A stretch of DNA of 10,961 nt, from NCBI GenBank assembly GCA_002427325.1, contig DIQS01000034.1, positions 1 through 10,961 on the forward strand, read 5' to 3'. Of this stretch, positions 1-5,664 are shown piece after piece (position 1 is the stretch's first letter; each line of letters starts with the position of its first letter). The stretch is from Cloacimonetes bacterium UBA5456 (GTDB lineage: Bacteria; Cloacimonadota; Cloacimonadia; Cloacimonadales; Cloacimonadaceae). A model generated the notes under the pieces. That model had not been told where the DNA came from, searched no databases, and saw only the letters and a program-made list of their open reading frames with translations. The translations under genes and the position numbers were made by a program.

Positions 1-59
1 TCGAACCAGTGACCTCTACGATGTGAACGTAGCGCTCTAACCAGCTGAGCTAATCACCC
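1..59 (-). tRNA. tRNA-Val (anticodon CAC), 3' end cut off by window edge
   Basis: Read on the minus strand, this is the 5' part of a tRNA. It has acceptor strand GGGTGAT, D arm GCTC/GAGC, anticodon stem CTACG/CGTAG around the loop TTCACAT, and the start of the T arm (ACTGG TTCGA). The anticodon CAC lies at 25-23 and reads the valine codon GUG. The rest of the T arm, the 3' acceptor strand and any CCA lie outside the window. It sits 21 bases downstream of the tRNA-Val(GAC) gene. Over the 59 shared bases the two differ at only four positions (two at the D-stem/anticodon-stem junction, anticodon base 34, and one in the variable loop), so they are a tandem duplication that are probably co-transcribed. 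Confidence 0.95.
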
Positions 60-80
60 ATAGAATATGGGATAAAAAAA

Positions 81-157
81 TGGTGGGTGATACTGGAATC
101 GAACCAGTGACCCCTACGATGTCAACGTAGTACTCTAACCAGCTGAGCTAATCACCC
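81..157 (-). tRNA. tRNA-Val (anticodon GAC)
   Basis: This is a complete 77-base cloverleaf on the minus strand. The acceptor stem GGGTGAT/ATCACCC is a perfect 7 bp, followed by discriminator A and an encoded CCA. The D stem is GCTC/GAGT with one G-U pair, the anticodon stem is CTACG/CGTAG around TTGACAT, and the T stem is ACTGG/CCAGT around TTCGATT. The anticodon GAC (123-121) reads GUC and GUU. It is the first of two tandem valine tRNA genes. A consensus TTGACA element lies upstream at 198-193. Confidence 0.97.
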
Positions 158-169
158 ACTTTGTTTGGC

Positions 170-198
170 TATCTTTTTATATGGCGTTTTTTTGTCAA
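170..198 (-). promoter_or_regulatory. Putative promoter of the tRNA-Val pair
   Basis: On the minus strand a perfect -35 box TTGACA (198-193) is followed after 17 bases by AAGATA (175-170), a poor match to TATAAT. An A/T-rich TATAAA also lies nearby but only 11 bases from the -35 box. The position is right for tRNA transcription starting a few bases before the mature 5' end at 157. The -35 box is convincing; the -10 choice is uncertain. No intrinsic terminator is visible between the endonuclease stop (221) and this site, so read-through from the upstream operon is also possible. Confidence 0.35.
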
Positions 199-220
199 GA
201 TAATTGCGGCGTTGCAAGAC

Positions 221-1255
221 TTACTTCAGCATAAGTAACCGTGCCACAGCGCTTTGATTCCCCGCTTGAACTCTGAGGAGATATACCCCCGAAGGCAGGG
301 ATTCCATGTTTTCACTTCTTGCGTTCCAGGTAAAATTGCGAATATTTCCGCTGAGCGTGGTTTGATAGACCTTTTGACCACGGAGGTTGAAGATGGATGC
401 ACTCAGTTCATCGCCGGTTCTGGCGTCAAAGGCAATCTTGACCTCATCCCTGAAAGGATTGGGATATATGTTATCTATGCGCAACACAGGGCTTTGACCA
501 TCGTTTTCGTCAGCATTTGAGGAAGGGTCCCAGATGCGATTTACATATTCGGGATGGTCAACGAAGGGGTTGCGATTGCTCTGGAAGGCTTGAACTTTGT
601 TGTTGCGAATCACTTCCTGAGGTGTGGGAGGGTCTTCATAGTGCCATGCGATAAGGGTTTGCAGCATATCCTCGCCCGCTTGAACGAGGCTGTCGCCATA
701 GCGCGTGTTAAAATATAAGATGGCGCGGGCGATGTCGCCACGATACTCTTCATTAACTTGCCAAACCCTGCGACGCCAGTTGTTTAGCCCGCGATAGCTT
801 TGCAGGGGAGAATAGGAATAATAGACGTCCGAAGCGGCGATGCTGGAAACATTGCCATAGGGGAGGTTGCCGCGCGATGAATTCACGGGCATAGAACTAA
901 TAAAAAGGTGGTGCGTATCGGCTTTTTTGGTGGAGCTTTCCGGCGATGAAAACCAGCTCTGGCAAAAGGTGTGCTCGGTGTTTGGGTCTGTGGAGCCGTT
1001 ATAGCTGCTGCTGATTTCCCAAGTGAGTCCGGTGTAAATGCAGGTGACCGTGCCGTTGTCATTATCCAGCTCTTGAAAGAGGAAAGTCTTTGCGCCGGTA
1101 TAATTTGAATAGCTGTTGGTCGAGATCAAGGTGTGCAGGGCGTTATAGAGTTGATCGCCGCTGAGATGATCCACGTTTGCATAATAATCTGCCCAAATTC
1201 CGTGGGCAAAAACGAGAATCAGGAGAGTTAGGTAAAGCTTAAGTGTATGTTTCAT
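221..1255 (-). CDS. Secreted endonuclease I family nuclease with C-terminal sorting domain
   Basis: Predicted extracellular DNA/RNA nuclease of the endonuclease I family (EndA/Vvn/Dns-like metal nucleases), 344 residues. Residues 1-22 form a signal peptide with probable cleavage after IWA. The nuclease core spans about 30-240: NTEHTF (92-97), ADTHHLF (112-118), the family signature around VNSSRGNLPYG (124-134), RGDIARAILYF (172-182) and NRNPFVDHPEY (227-237). A linker of about 20 residues leads to a C-terminal domain (about 259-344) that starts IDNIYPNPF and ends RLLMLK. This resembles the type A sorting domain of type IX secretion cargo. The start is supported by AAGGAA 6 bases upstream. The gene begins 11 bases after gmhA, so it is probably the last gene of the operon. 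Its likely role is cleaving external nucleic acid for nutrient recovery; that role and the secretion route are inferred. Confidence 0.9.
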   Translation of the reverse strand: MKHTLKLYLTLLILVFAHGIWADYYANVDHLSGDQLYNALHTLISTNSYSNYTGAKTFLFQELDNDNGTVTCIYTGLTWEISSSYNGSTDPNTEHTFCQSWFSSPESSTKKADTHHLFISSMPVNSSRGNLPYGNVSSIAASDVYYSYSPLQSYRGLNNWRRRVWQVNEEYRGDIARAILYFNTRYGDSLVQAGEDMLQTLIAWHYEDPPTPQEVIRNNKVQAFQSNRNPFVDHPEYVNRIWDPSSNADENDGQSPVLRIDNIYPNPFRDEVKIAFDARTGDELSASIFNLRGQKVYQTTLSGNIRNFTWNARSENMESLPSGVYLLRVQAGNQSAVARLLMLK

Positions 1256-1266
1256 AATATATTCCT

Positions 1267-1866
1267 TTATACGATGGCTGGGGATATGTCCTCTTTATAA
1301 AAGAGAGTGTGTTCGATGGACTGCACGAGGATGTGGAGGATGATCATGTGGATTTCTTGGATTCTGTCGCTGGTTTCACCGGGCACGATTATCTCAAAAT
1401 CGCAAGCACCTTTCAGCTTGCCTCCGCTTTGTCCTAAGAGCGCAAAGGTTTTGCAGCCAATCTCTTGGGCACTTTCGATGCCGCGGATAACGTTGGGAGA
1501 ATTGCCGCTGGTGGAGATGCCGATCACGATGTCTTGGGGTGCAGCGTAGGCGCTGACTGAGCGCGCGAAGATTTCGTCGAAGCCAAAGTCGTTTGCCACG
1601 CAGGTGATATGCGACGGATCGCTGATGGCGATTGCGGGGAGGGCGGGGCGGTCTTTGCGAAATCTGCCGGTGAGCTCTTCGGCAAAGTGCATGGCGTCGC
1701 ACATACTGCCGCCGTTTCCGAAGATGATGACCTTTCCTTTGCTCAAAAGGCTCTCGCTGATGCACTCTGCGATCTCGGCGATGGTGGAGACTGTTGCGGG
1801 GTCTGCTAAGAAGCTGTCTAATGTTCTTTTAGCATTTGTAAGCGATTGTTCAATAAGCTGTTTCAT
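1267..1866 (-). CDS. gmhA: D-sedoheptulose-7-phosphate isomerase (phosphoheptose isomerase)
   Basis: Cytosolic SIS-domain enzyme that converts D-sedoheptulose 7-phosphate to D-glycero-D-manno-heptose 7-phosphate, the first step toward the ADP-heptose used in LPS inner core. The protein is 199 residues, normal for GmhA. Clear motifs are FGNGGSMCDAMHFAEELTGRF (49-69), the IAISDPSHITCVANDFGF region (79-96), GISTSGNSPNVI (116-127) and RIQEIHMIILHIL (168-180). By alignment with the E. coli enzyme, His60, catalytic Glu64, Gln170 and catalytic His178 are all present. The first in-frame ATG (1875) overlaps the add stop as ATGA, but GGAG (1879-1876) touches it directly. The ATG at 1866 lies 9 bases from GGAG, so it is chosen. 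The gene follows add with a 5-base gap and is probably translationally coupled to it. No other heptose pathway gene is in the window. Confidence 0.95.
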   Translation of the reverse strand: MKQLIEQSLTNAKRTLDSFLADPATVSTIAEIAECISESLLSKGKVIIFGNGGSMCDAMHFAEELTGRFRKDRPALPAIAISDPSHITCVANDFGFDEIFARSVSAYAAPQDIVIGISTSGNSPNVIRGIESAQEIGCKTFALLGQSGGKLKGACDFEIIVPGETSDRIQEIHMIILHILVQSIEHTLFYKEDISPAIV

Positions 1867-1871
1867 GGCTT

Positions 1872-2927
1872 TCATCTCCGGGCATATTCTTGCTTTATTT
1901 CGTCTATTTCTTTTTTTGCTGCGAGGATCAAATCGCGCTTCTCTTGATAGGGCAGAAATGCGCTCTTAAAACCGTTGAGGATGATGCGTTCAATTTGGGC
2001 AAAATCAAGCTCAAAGCACTCTGTTGCAGTGAGATATTCCTTGGTTAAGCTGGTGTTTGAAATCACGCGGTTATCGGTGTTCAAAGTCACTCTTAAACCC
2101 TTATCAAGATAGCTTTTAAAGGGGTGGGAAGCGAGACTTTCCACAGCCTTTGTGTGGAGATTGCTGATCAGGCAAACTTCCAGCGGGATGCGCAGGTCGT
2201 TTACATAGTTGAGGAGATCCGGGTCTTCAAAGAGCCGCGTGCCGTGTCCGATGCGATGTGCGCCACAATCGTGCAGGGCTTGTTTGATCGATTCAGCGCC
2301 TTCGGCTTCGCCGGCATGGGTGGTGATGAAGAGGTTATGCGCTTTGGCGAGATCATAGGCATTTTTGTGGACTTTAGCGGGGTTCTGATATTCACCGCCG
2401 GCGAGGTCAAAAGCCACCACGCCACGGTTTTTATATCTCACGGCGAGCTCAGCCATCCTCAGAGAAATCGCGCTTTCCATGTTGCGAATGCCGCAGATGA
2501 TCAGTCCGGTCTTGATCCCAAAATCCTTTTCTGCCTGGGCAAGTCCGTCCAAAACGCTTGTCACGATCTCGTCATCAGAAAGCCCCTTAAGGCTATGCAG
2601 GACGGGCGCATAGCGGACTTCCATATAGCGTGTGTTCTCCTCTGCGGCGTCTTCGGCGAGCTCATAAGCGGCGCGAAACAGTCCTTCTTTGCTTTGGAGA
2701 ACGAGATTCACGATGTGGAAACCGCGTAGATATTCGTCCAGGCTTTGCGTGTTTTCATCGCAAACGATGATGTCTTTCAGGCTTTGGACATCCTCAGCGG
2801 GGAGGCTAACCTGCTGTTCTTTAGTCATTTCCAAGAGGCTTTCAAGGCGCAAACTGCCGTCGAGATGGACGTGCAAGTCTGTCTTGGGTAGGCGTCTAAT
2901 GAGTTCTTCGGTGATCTTTATTTTCAT
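1872..2927 (-). CDS. add: Adenosine deaminase
   Basis: Zinc hydrolase that deaminates adenosine (and deoxyadenosine) to inosine and ammonia in purine salvage; cytosolic. The 351 residues span a whole adenosine/AMP deaminase TIM barrel. Metal and catalytic motifs are all visible: DLHVHLDGS (17-25, metal ligands His19 and His21), THAGE (203-207, His204 ligand and Glu207 proton donor), RIGHGTRL (225-232, catalytic His228) and TLNTDNR (281-287, metal ligand Asp285). The TDN form, rather than TDDP, is common in bacterial members. The start is supported by AAGGA upstream. Before it lies a 78-base gap after mltG, the largest in this gene block, so an internal promoter is possible. Its neighbours have no purine function, so the operon does not say more about its role. 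The family also includes adenine deaminases, but the overall match favours adenosine. Confidence 0.93.
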   Translation of the reverse strand: MKIKITEELIRRLPKTDLHVHLDGSLRLESLLEMTKEQQVSLPAEDVQSLKDIIVCDENTQSLDEYLRGFHIVNLVLQSKEGLFRAAYELAEDAAEENTRYMEVRYAPVLHSLKGLSDDEIVTSVLDGLAQAEKDFGIKTGLIICGIRNMESAISLRMAELAVRYKNRGVVAFDLAGGEYQNPAKVHKNAYDLAKAHNLFITTHAGEAEGAESIKQALHDCGAHRIGHGTRLFEDPDLLNYVNDLRIPLEVCLISNLHTKAVESLASHPFKSYLDKGLRVTLNTDNRVISNTSLTKEYLTATECFELDFAQIERIILNGFKSAFLPYQEKRDLILAAKKEIDEIKQEYARR

Positions 2928-2954
2928 TTATCTTTCCTTTATATCAGTCATTAA

Positions 2955-2976
2955 GTTCAAGCAAAATAGTTTGAAC
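2955..2976. repeat. Inverted repeat in the mltG-add gap
   Basis: The 78-base gap 2928-3005 holds a perfect 6-base inverted repeat, GTTCAA (2955-2960) and TTGAAC (2971-2976), around a 10-base A/T-rich spacer. An isolated TTGACA lies just upstream on the minus strand (2987-2982), but no good -10 box follows at 16-18 bases. The repeat could be an operator or a weak hairpin in the mRNA before add. It lacks the GC-rich stem and T-run of an intrinsic terminator. Confidence 0.35.
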
Positions 2977-3005
2977 AATGGTGTCAAATCATATCTTTTT
3001 GAAGG

Positions 3006-4001
3006 CTATCGCGCCGACTTCATCCTTCTTTGTTTATTTTGGTGTTCTTCAAAGGTGGCGCTGAAAACGTTATTGCCCTTATTATCTGCAAAGAAATAGA
3101 GATAGCCCTCATCGGCGGGCTTGAGCGTCGCCAGAATTGCGTCGATGTGTGGGTTTGCGATCGGTGTGGGCGGCAGGCCGGGATAGACGTAGGTGTTATA
3201 GGGATTGTCGATCTGGGTGTCTTTGATGGTGAGAACTTCGCGGCGGATGCCTTGCTTTTCGAGGATGTAATCCACTGTGGGACAGCTTTGAAGCGCCATG
3301 CCGAGCCGCAATCTCCGCTGGAATAATCCGGCAATCCTTGCGCTTTCATCGGTGCTTCCTGCCTCTTTTTGAACGATGGAGGCGAGGATGAGAGTCTCAT
3401 AGAAGTTCTGTTGTTCTTTGGGGTCTATCTCGTACTGGCTTAGAACTTTAAAGAATTGTTTGGTCATGATTGCAAGTAGGCTGTCCACGCTCACGTCAAC
3501 GGGGAAGAAATAGGTTTCGGGATAGAGAAAACCTTCCAAAGATTTGAGCGGGAGGCCGGTGAGGTGTTGCACGAGGGCTGGGTCTGTGGCGGCATTATGC
3601 AGGCTGTTATAATCAGCTAAGCCGCTTTCTTCTATGCGTTTGAGGGTTCTATCCATGCTCCAGCCTTCGGGGAAGGTGATGCGTATGCTCTCGTTTTTCC
3701 CTTCGCTGAGTTCAGTTATTGCCTTCCAGAGGTTGTTGCGGCTGGTGAAGACGTAGGTGCCTGGTTTGAGCTCTCGATCTGCGCCTCTCAGCTTGGCGAG
3801 AAGGCGAAAAGTGGTGGCGTTCTTGATGATCCCTGCTTCGGCGAGCTTTTTGCCGATCGTGGCGGCACTGTCTCCGCTTTTGATTCTCACCACTCTTTCT
3901 ACATTATCTTGCGTGCCAAAGAGTTCGAAGATTGTAGTCACTCCAAAAATCAAGAGGAGGCAGATGAGGAAGAGGGCAATCAAGCCGGGGCGATTTCTCA
4001 C
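3006..4001 (-). CDS. mltG: Endolytic peptidoglycan transglycosylase MltG (YceG-like)
   Basis: Inner-membrane lytic transglycosylase that cuts nascent glycan strands and is thought to set their length (331 residues). A single N-terminal membrane anchor (about 7-24) is followed by a periplasmic LysM-like region (about 35-105) and the YceG catalytic domain (about 105-325). Diagnostic segments are LEGFLYPETYFFP (155-167), ILASIVQKEAG (205-215) with catalytic Glu213, NPYNTYVYPGLPPTPIANP (266-284) and YLYFFADNKGNNVFSATFEEH (300-320). The start codon is GTG. It overlaps the ruvX stop as GTGA and has GAGGA 6 bases upstream (4012-4008), so translation is probably coupled to ruvX. RuvX-MltG proximity is also known in Bacillus (yrrK/yrrL), which supports both calls. 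Confidence 0.95.
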   Translation of the reverse strand: MRNRPGLIALFLICLLLIFGVTTIFELFGTQDNVERVVRIKSGDSAATIGKKLAEAGIIKNATTFRLLAKLRGADRELKPGTYVFTSRNNLWKAITELSEGKNESIRITFPEGWSMDRTLKRIEESGLADYNSLHNAATDPALVQHLTGLPLKSLEGFLYPETYFFPVDVSVDSLLAIMTKQFFKVLSQYEIDPKEQQNFYETLILASIVQKEAGSTDESARIAGLFQRRLRLGMALQSCPTVDYILEKQGIRREVLTIKDTQIDNPYNTYVYPGLPPTPIANPHIDAILATLKPADEGYLYFFADNKGNNVFSATFEEHQNKQRRMKSAR

Positions 4002-4420
4002 TCTGCGTCCTCGCTTTGCAGATAGTTTCTCAAGATCAGCGCTGCTGCCATGGCGTCCACGAGCTTGCGTGCTTCTTGCCAGCTTTTGCCCATCTTCTTG
4101 AGCTCTTCTTCGGCGTCGGCAGAGGAATAGCGTTCGTCCCAGGGGATCACGGGAAGTGCTTGCCCATTTTGGATAAACTCCATTGCTTTACGCGTTTCCA
4201 GCGTCTTAGGGGTGTCGTGTCCGGCGATCGCATAGGGCATGCCAAAGATTATCTTGGTGACCCGTTCTGCTTCACAGATTTGCTTTATCTCGCTCAAAAA
4301 AGTGTCCATTCCTTGGTTTTCGAGGGTCTTGAAAGGCTTGGCAAATATCCTGAGCGGATCACTCAGAGCAATGCCTATTCGCTTGTGTCCATAGTCGATA
4401 GCGAGTATTCTGCCGCTCAT
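3998..4420 (-). CDS. ruvX: Putative pre-16S rRNA nuclease / Holliday junction resolvase YqgF
   Basis: RNase H-fold protein of the YqgF/RuvX family, 140 residues, cytosolic. Members have been linked to 16S rRNA 5' end processing and to Holliday junction resolution; the sequence alone does not choose between these. Motifs are ILAIDYGHKRIGIALSDP (5-22, Asp9), IIFGMPYAIAGHDTPKT (57-73), PWDERYSS (93-100) and KLVDAMAAALILRNYL (119-134, Asp122), which cover the family's acidic active-site positions. A longer frame begins at 4456, but the family begins only a few residues before the IDYG motif. The ATG at 4420 is therefore chosen; it overlaps the stop of the upstream lipoprotein gene as ATGA. Its ribosome binding site is GGAGG at 4439-4435, rather far from the ATG. 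Confidence 0.93.
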   Translation of the reverse strand: MSGRILAIDYGHKRIGIALSDPLRIFAKPFKTLENQGMDTFLSEIKQICEAERVTKIIFGMPYAIAGHDTPKTLETRKAMEFIQNGQALPVIPWDERYSSADAEEELKKMGKSWQEARKLVDAMAAALILRNYLQSEDAE

Positions 4421-5001
4421 ATCAGGGATTCGTCCCTCCAGATGATGATCTTCCATTTTCCGTCTTCCGGCATCACATAAAAGCGCGCCATGCCGTTTGC
4501 GACATAGTAGCTTTCGGGCTTGTTATAGCTCAGCGTGAGCGTGAAATGGCAAAGTATCACCTTCCAAGTCTCGCGTCCGGGAGTGGGGTCGAGCTCCCAC
4601 ATCTCCTGCGGTGGTATCTGGAGGCGGAGGTCGATGCGGTCTGCAGCTGGATACATTCCATCGCTGGAGCCGCGTTCAAACATGTTTCGCGTCATTTCGA
4701 CTTCTTCGTCATATCCCCACCAAGAGTCCGGGATATTGTCGCCATCCATGTCTATCCCGATCAGGCTGTATTCACTCTGGAGCAGCTCAAAGCGGAAGTC
4801 TTTATGCAAAAGCTGGCGGAAAAGCTTGATGTTCTTTTCGCTGTAGGATTTTTCGAGGTTTTCCAAGAGCTCGACGGGGGTGCGATTGAGCACTGTGGAG
4901 CTGGAGCTATCGATGATCTTCGGGCGGAAAGGGTTGTTACAGCCATAGATAGAGAGGATCATCACGAGGCAGATCAGGGCGATATATTTAGCTGTTCTCA
5001 T
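4417..5001 (-). CDS. Predicted lipoprotein, NTF2-like, paralogue of the next gene upstream
   Basis: I do not recognise a named family. The 194-residue protein has a short lipoprotein signal peptide ending SIYGC (lipid Cys21), so it should be exported and membrane-anchored. The mature part resembles a small NTF2/SnoaL-like alpha-beta fold: a helix ELLENLEKSYSEKN (44-57), then HKDFRFELL (66-74), and a C-terminal strand pair ending DGKWKIIIWRDE. Between them DMDGDNIPDSWW (84-95) has the DxDxDxxxD spacing of a calcium-loop motif. Helix, DF.F strand and final W-rich strand align by eye with the upstream neighbour, which suggests tandem duplication. The frame extends to 5046, but the ATG at 5001 places the signal peptide correctly. 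This overlaps the upstream gene by 14 bases, and GGGGG stands about 12 bases before the ATG. Function unknown. Confidence 0.82.
   Translation of the reverse strand: MRTAKYIALICLVMILSIYGCNNPFRPKIIDSSSSTVLNRTPVELLENLEKSYSEKNIKLFRQLLHKDFRFELLQSEYSLIGIDMDGDNIPDSWWGYDEEVEMTRNMFERGSSDGMYPAADRIDLRLQIPPQEMWELDPTPGRETWKVILCHFTLTLSYNKPESYYVANGMARFYVMPEDGKWKIIIWRDESLI
4424..4439 (-). promoter_or_regulatory. ruvX ribosome binding site partly inside a small hairpin
   Basis: On the minus strand, GGAGG (4439-4435) is 14 bases from the ruvX ATG, longer than usual. Its 3' bases also belong to a 5-bp stem AGGGA/TCCCT (4437-4433 with 4428-4424) around the tetraloop CGAA. Ribosomes finishing the upstream lipoprotein gene would open this stem and expose the site. 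That would give translational coupling, which is an inference. Confidence 0.35.
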
Positions 5002-5530
5002 GTTTGAGCAGCCCCCAACTGCGCTCGTTGCCGAGGCGATAGTCATACCATTTATCCAGATACCAATAGCCGTAGAGCTTCTTCAGATGAAGCTCCATGT
5101 TGCCTTTGGCGAGCATTCCTTGCGGGCTTGATAGCTCATAACTGCGAAATAATCTTGCCGAAGATGCGCCAATCTCGTCCGAACTATCCGTGAGCATAAA
5201 TTCAAGATTGATGTTGCTGATGCGGCTATGCAGGATGAGTAACATGTCTTGCTCATTGGATGCCGTCCAGCTTGTGGGCGTGCTAAAATCCGTCACATCC
5301 TGAGGCGCAAAAATAAAGCTGAAGTCCGATGTGAAGATCGTGGAATAGTTTATCATATTGCGCGAATCCATATAGGCAAAAGAGAGGTTTTCCAAGGACA
5401 TATCCACACTTGTGGCAAAATCGTGCCACTGTGCTTCCTCGCTGGGAGGCATCGAATCCCGCAATCTAAATAGATCGCAGGAAGAAAGCCCGAGAAGGGT
5501 AATGAGTAATATAAGATGGATTCTTCGCAT
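4988..5530 (-). CDS. Predicted lipoprotein, NTF2-like, first gene of the minus-strand operon
   Basis: A 180-residue protein with no recognised family name. A basic, hydrophobic signal peptide (MRRIHLILLITLLG) ends in the lipobox LSSC with lipid Cys18. The next residue is Asp, which in enterobacteria marks inner-membrane retention; whether that rule holds here is unknown. The mature part carries SLENLSFAYMDSRN, then SDFSFIFAP, PTSWTASNEQDML and a final GYWYLDKWYDYR, which match the helix, strand and tryptophan pattern of the downstream lipoprotein. A longer frame reaches 5608, but only the ATG at 5530 puts the signal peptide at the N-terminus. No Shine-Dalgarno sequence precedes that ATG, and a promoter-like -10 box ends only 7 bases before it, so the mRNA may be leaderless. 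Confidence 0.82.
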   Translation of the reverse strand: MRRIHLILLITLLGLSSCDLFRLRDSMPPSEEAQWHDFATSVDMSLENLSFAYMDSRNMINYSTIFTSDFSFIFAPQDVTDFSTPTSWTASNEQDMLLILHSRISNINLEFMLTDSSDEIGASSARLFRSYELSSPQGMLAKGNMELHLKKLYGYWYLDKWYDYRLGNERSWGLLKHENS

Positions 5531-5537
5531 AGATACC

Positions 5538-5566
5538 ACGATATTTTGTCTAAAAGATTGTGTCAA
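5538..5566 (-). promoter_or_regulatory. Promoter of the minus-strand lipoprotein-ruvX-mltG operon
   Basis: On the minus strand TTGACA (5566-5561) is followed after 17 bases by TATCGT (5543-5538), 4 of 6 matches to TATAAT. Transcription would start at about 5532-5530, at or within a base or two of the lipoprotein ATG (5530). It lies back to back with the plus-strand promoter; the two TTGACA boxes with one flanking base form a 7-base inverted repeat (TGTCAAG/CTTGACA). Confidence 0.5.
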
Positions 5567-5588
5567 GGCAAAAGCAAGAAAATAGCAC

Positions 5589-5618
5589 TTGACAGCACAG
5601 CAAAGCAAAAAATAGGAT
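5589..5618 (+). promoter_or_regulatory. Promoter of the CsgG-family/LPP20-like operon
   Basis: A perfect TTGACA (5589-5594) is followed after 18 bases by TAGGAT (5613-5618), 4 of 6 matches to TATAAT. Transcription would start near 5625 and leave a 40-base leader containing AAGGA (5653-5657) 7 bases before the ATG at 5665. The box pairs with the divergent minus-strand promoter, and 22 bases separate the two -35 elements, room for a shared regulator. Confidence 0.5.
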
Positions 5619-5664
5619 TCACAGCATGGAAATCAGTGTTATTATTTATATTAAGGATGTCTTT

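Noticed and set aside
1..220. tRNA-linked integration site or mobile element
   Set aside because: No integrase, transposase or direct repeat of a tRNA 3' end is visible; the repeat here is simply the second tRNA-Val gene.
1604..1969. Plus-strand open frames opposite gmhA and add (also 2124-2729, 3030-3326, 4546-5007)
   Set aside because: They lie antisense to well-identified enzymes, have no recognisable domains and no ribosome binding sites that stand out; they are frame shadows.
2982..2987. Consensus TTGACA on the minus strand before add, as a promoter
   Set aside because: At 16-18 bases downstream there is only TTGCTT-like sequence; the better TATAAA further on lies in the add ribosome binding site, too close to the ATG.
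4421..4456. Longer N-terminus for RuvX starting at 4456
   Set aside because: Family members start just before the IDYG motif, and the ATGA overlap at 4420 is a normal coupled start.
5626..5664. Longer N-terminus for the CsgG-family lipoprotein starting at 5626
   Set aside because: It adds 13 residues before the signal peptide and lacks a good ribosome binding site; ATG 5665 has AAGGA at 7 bases.
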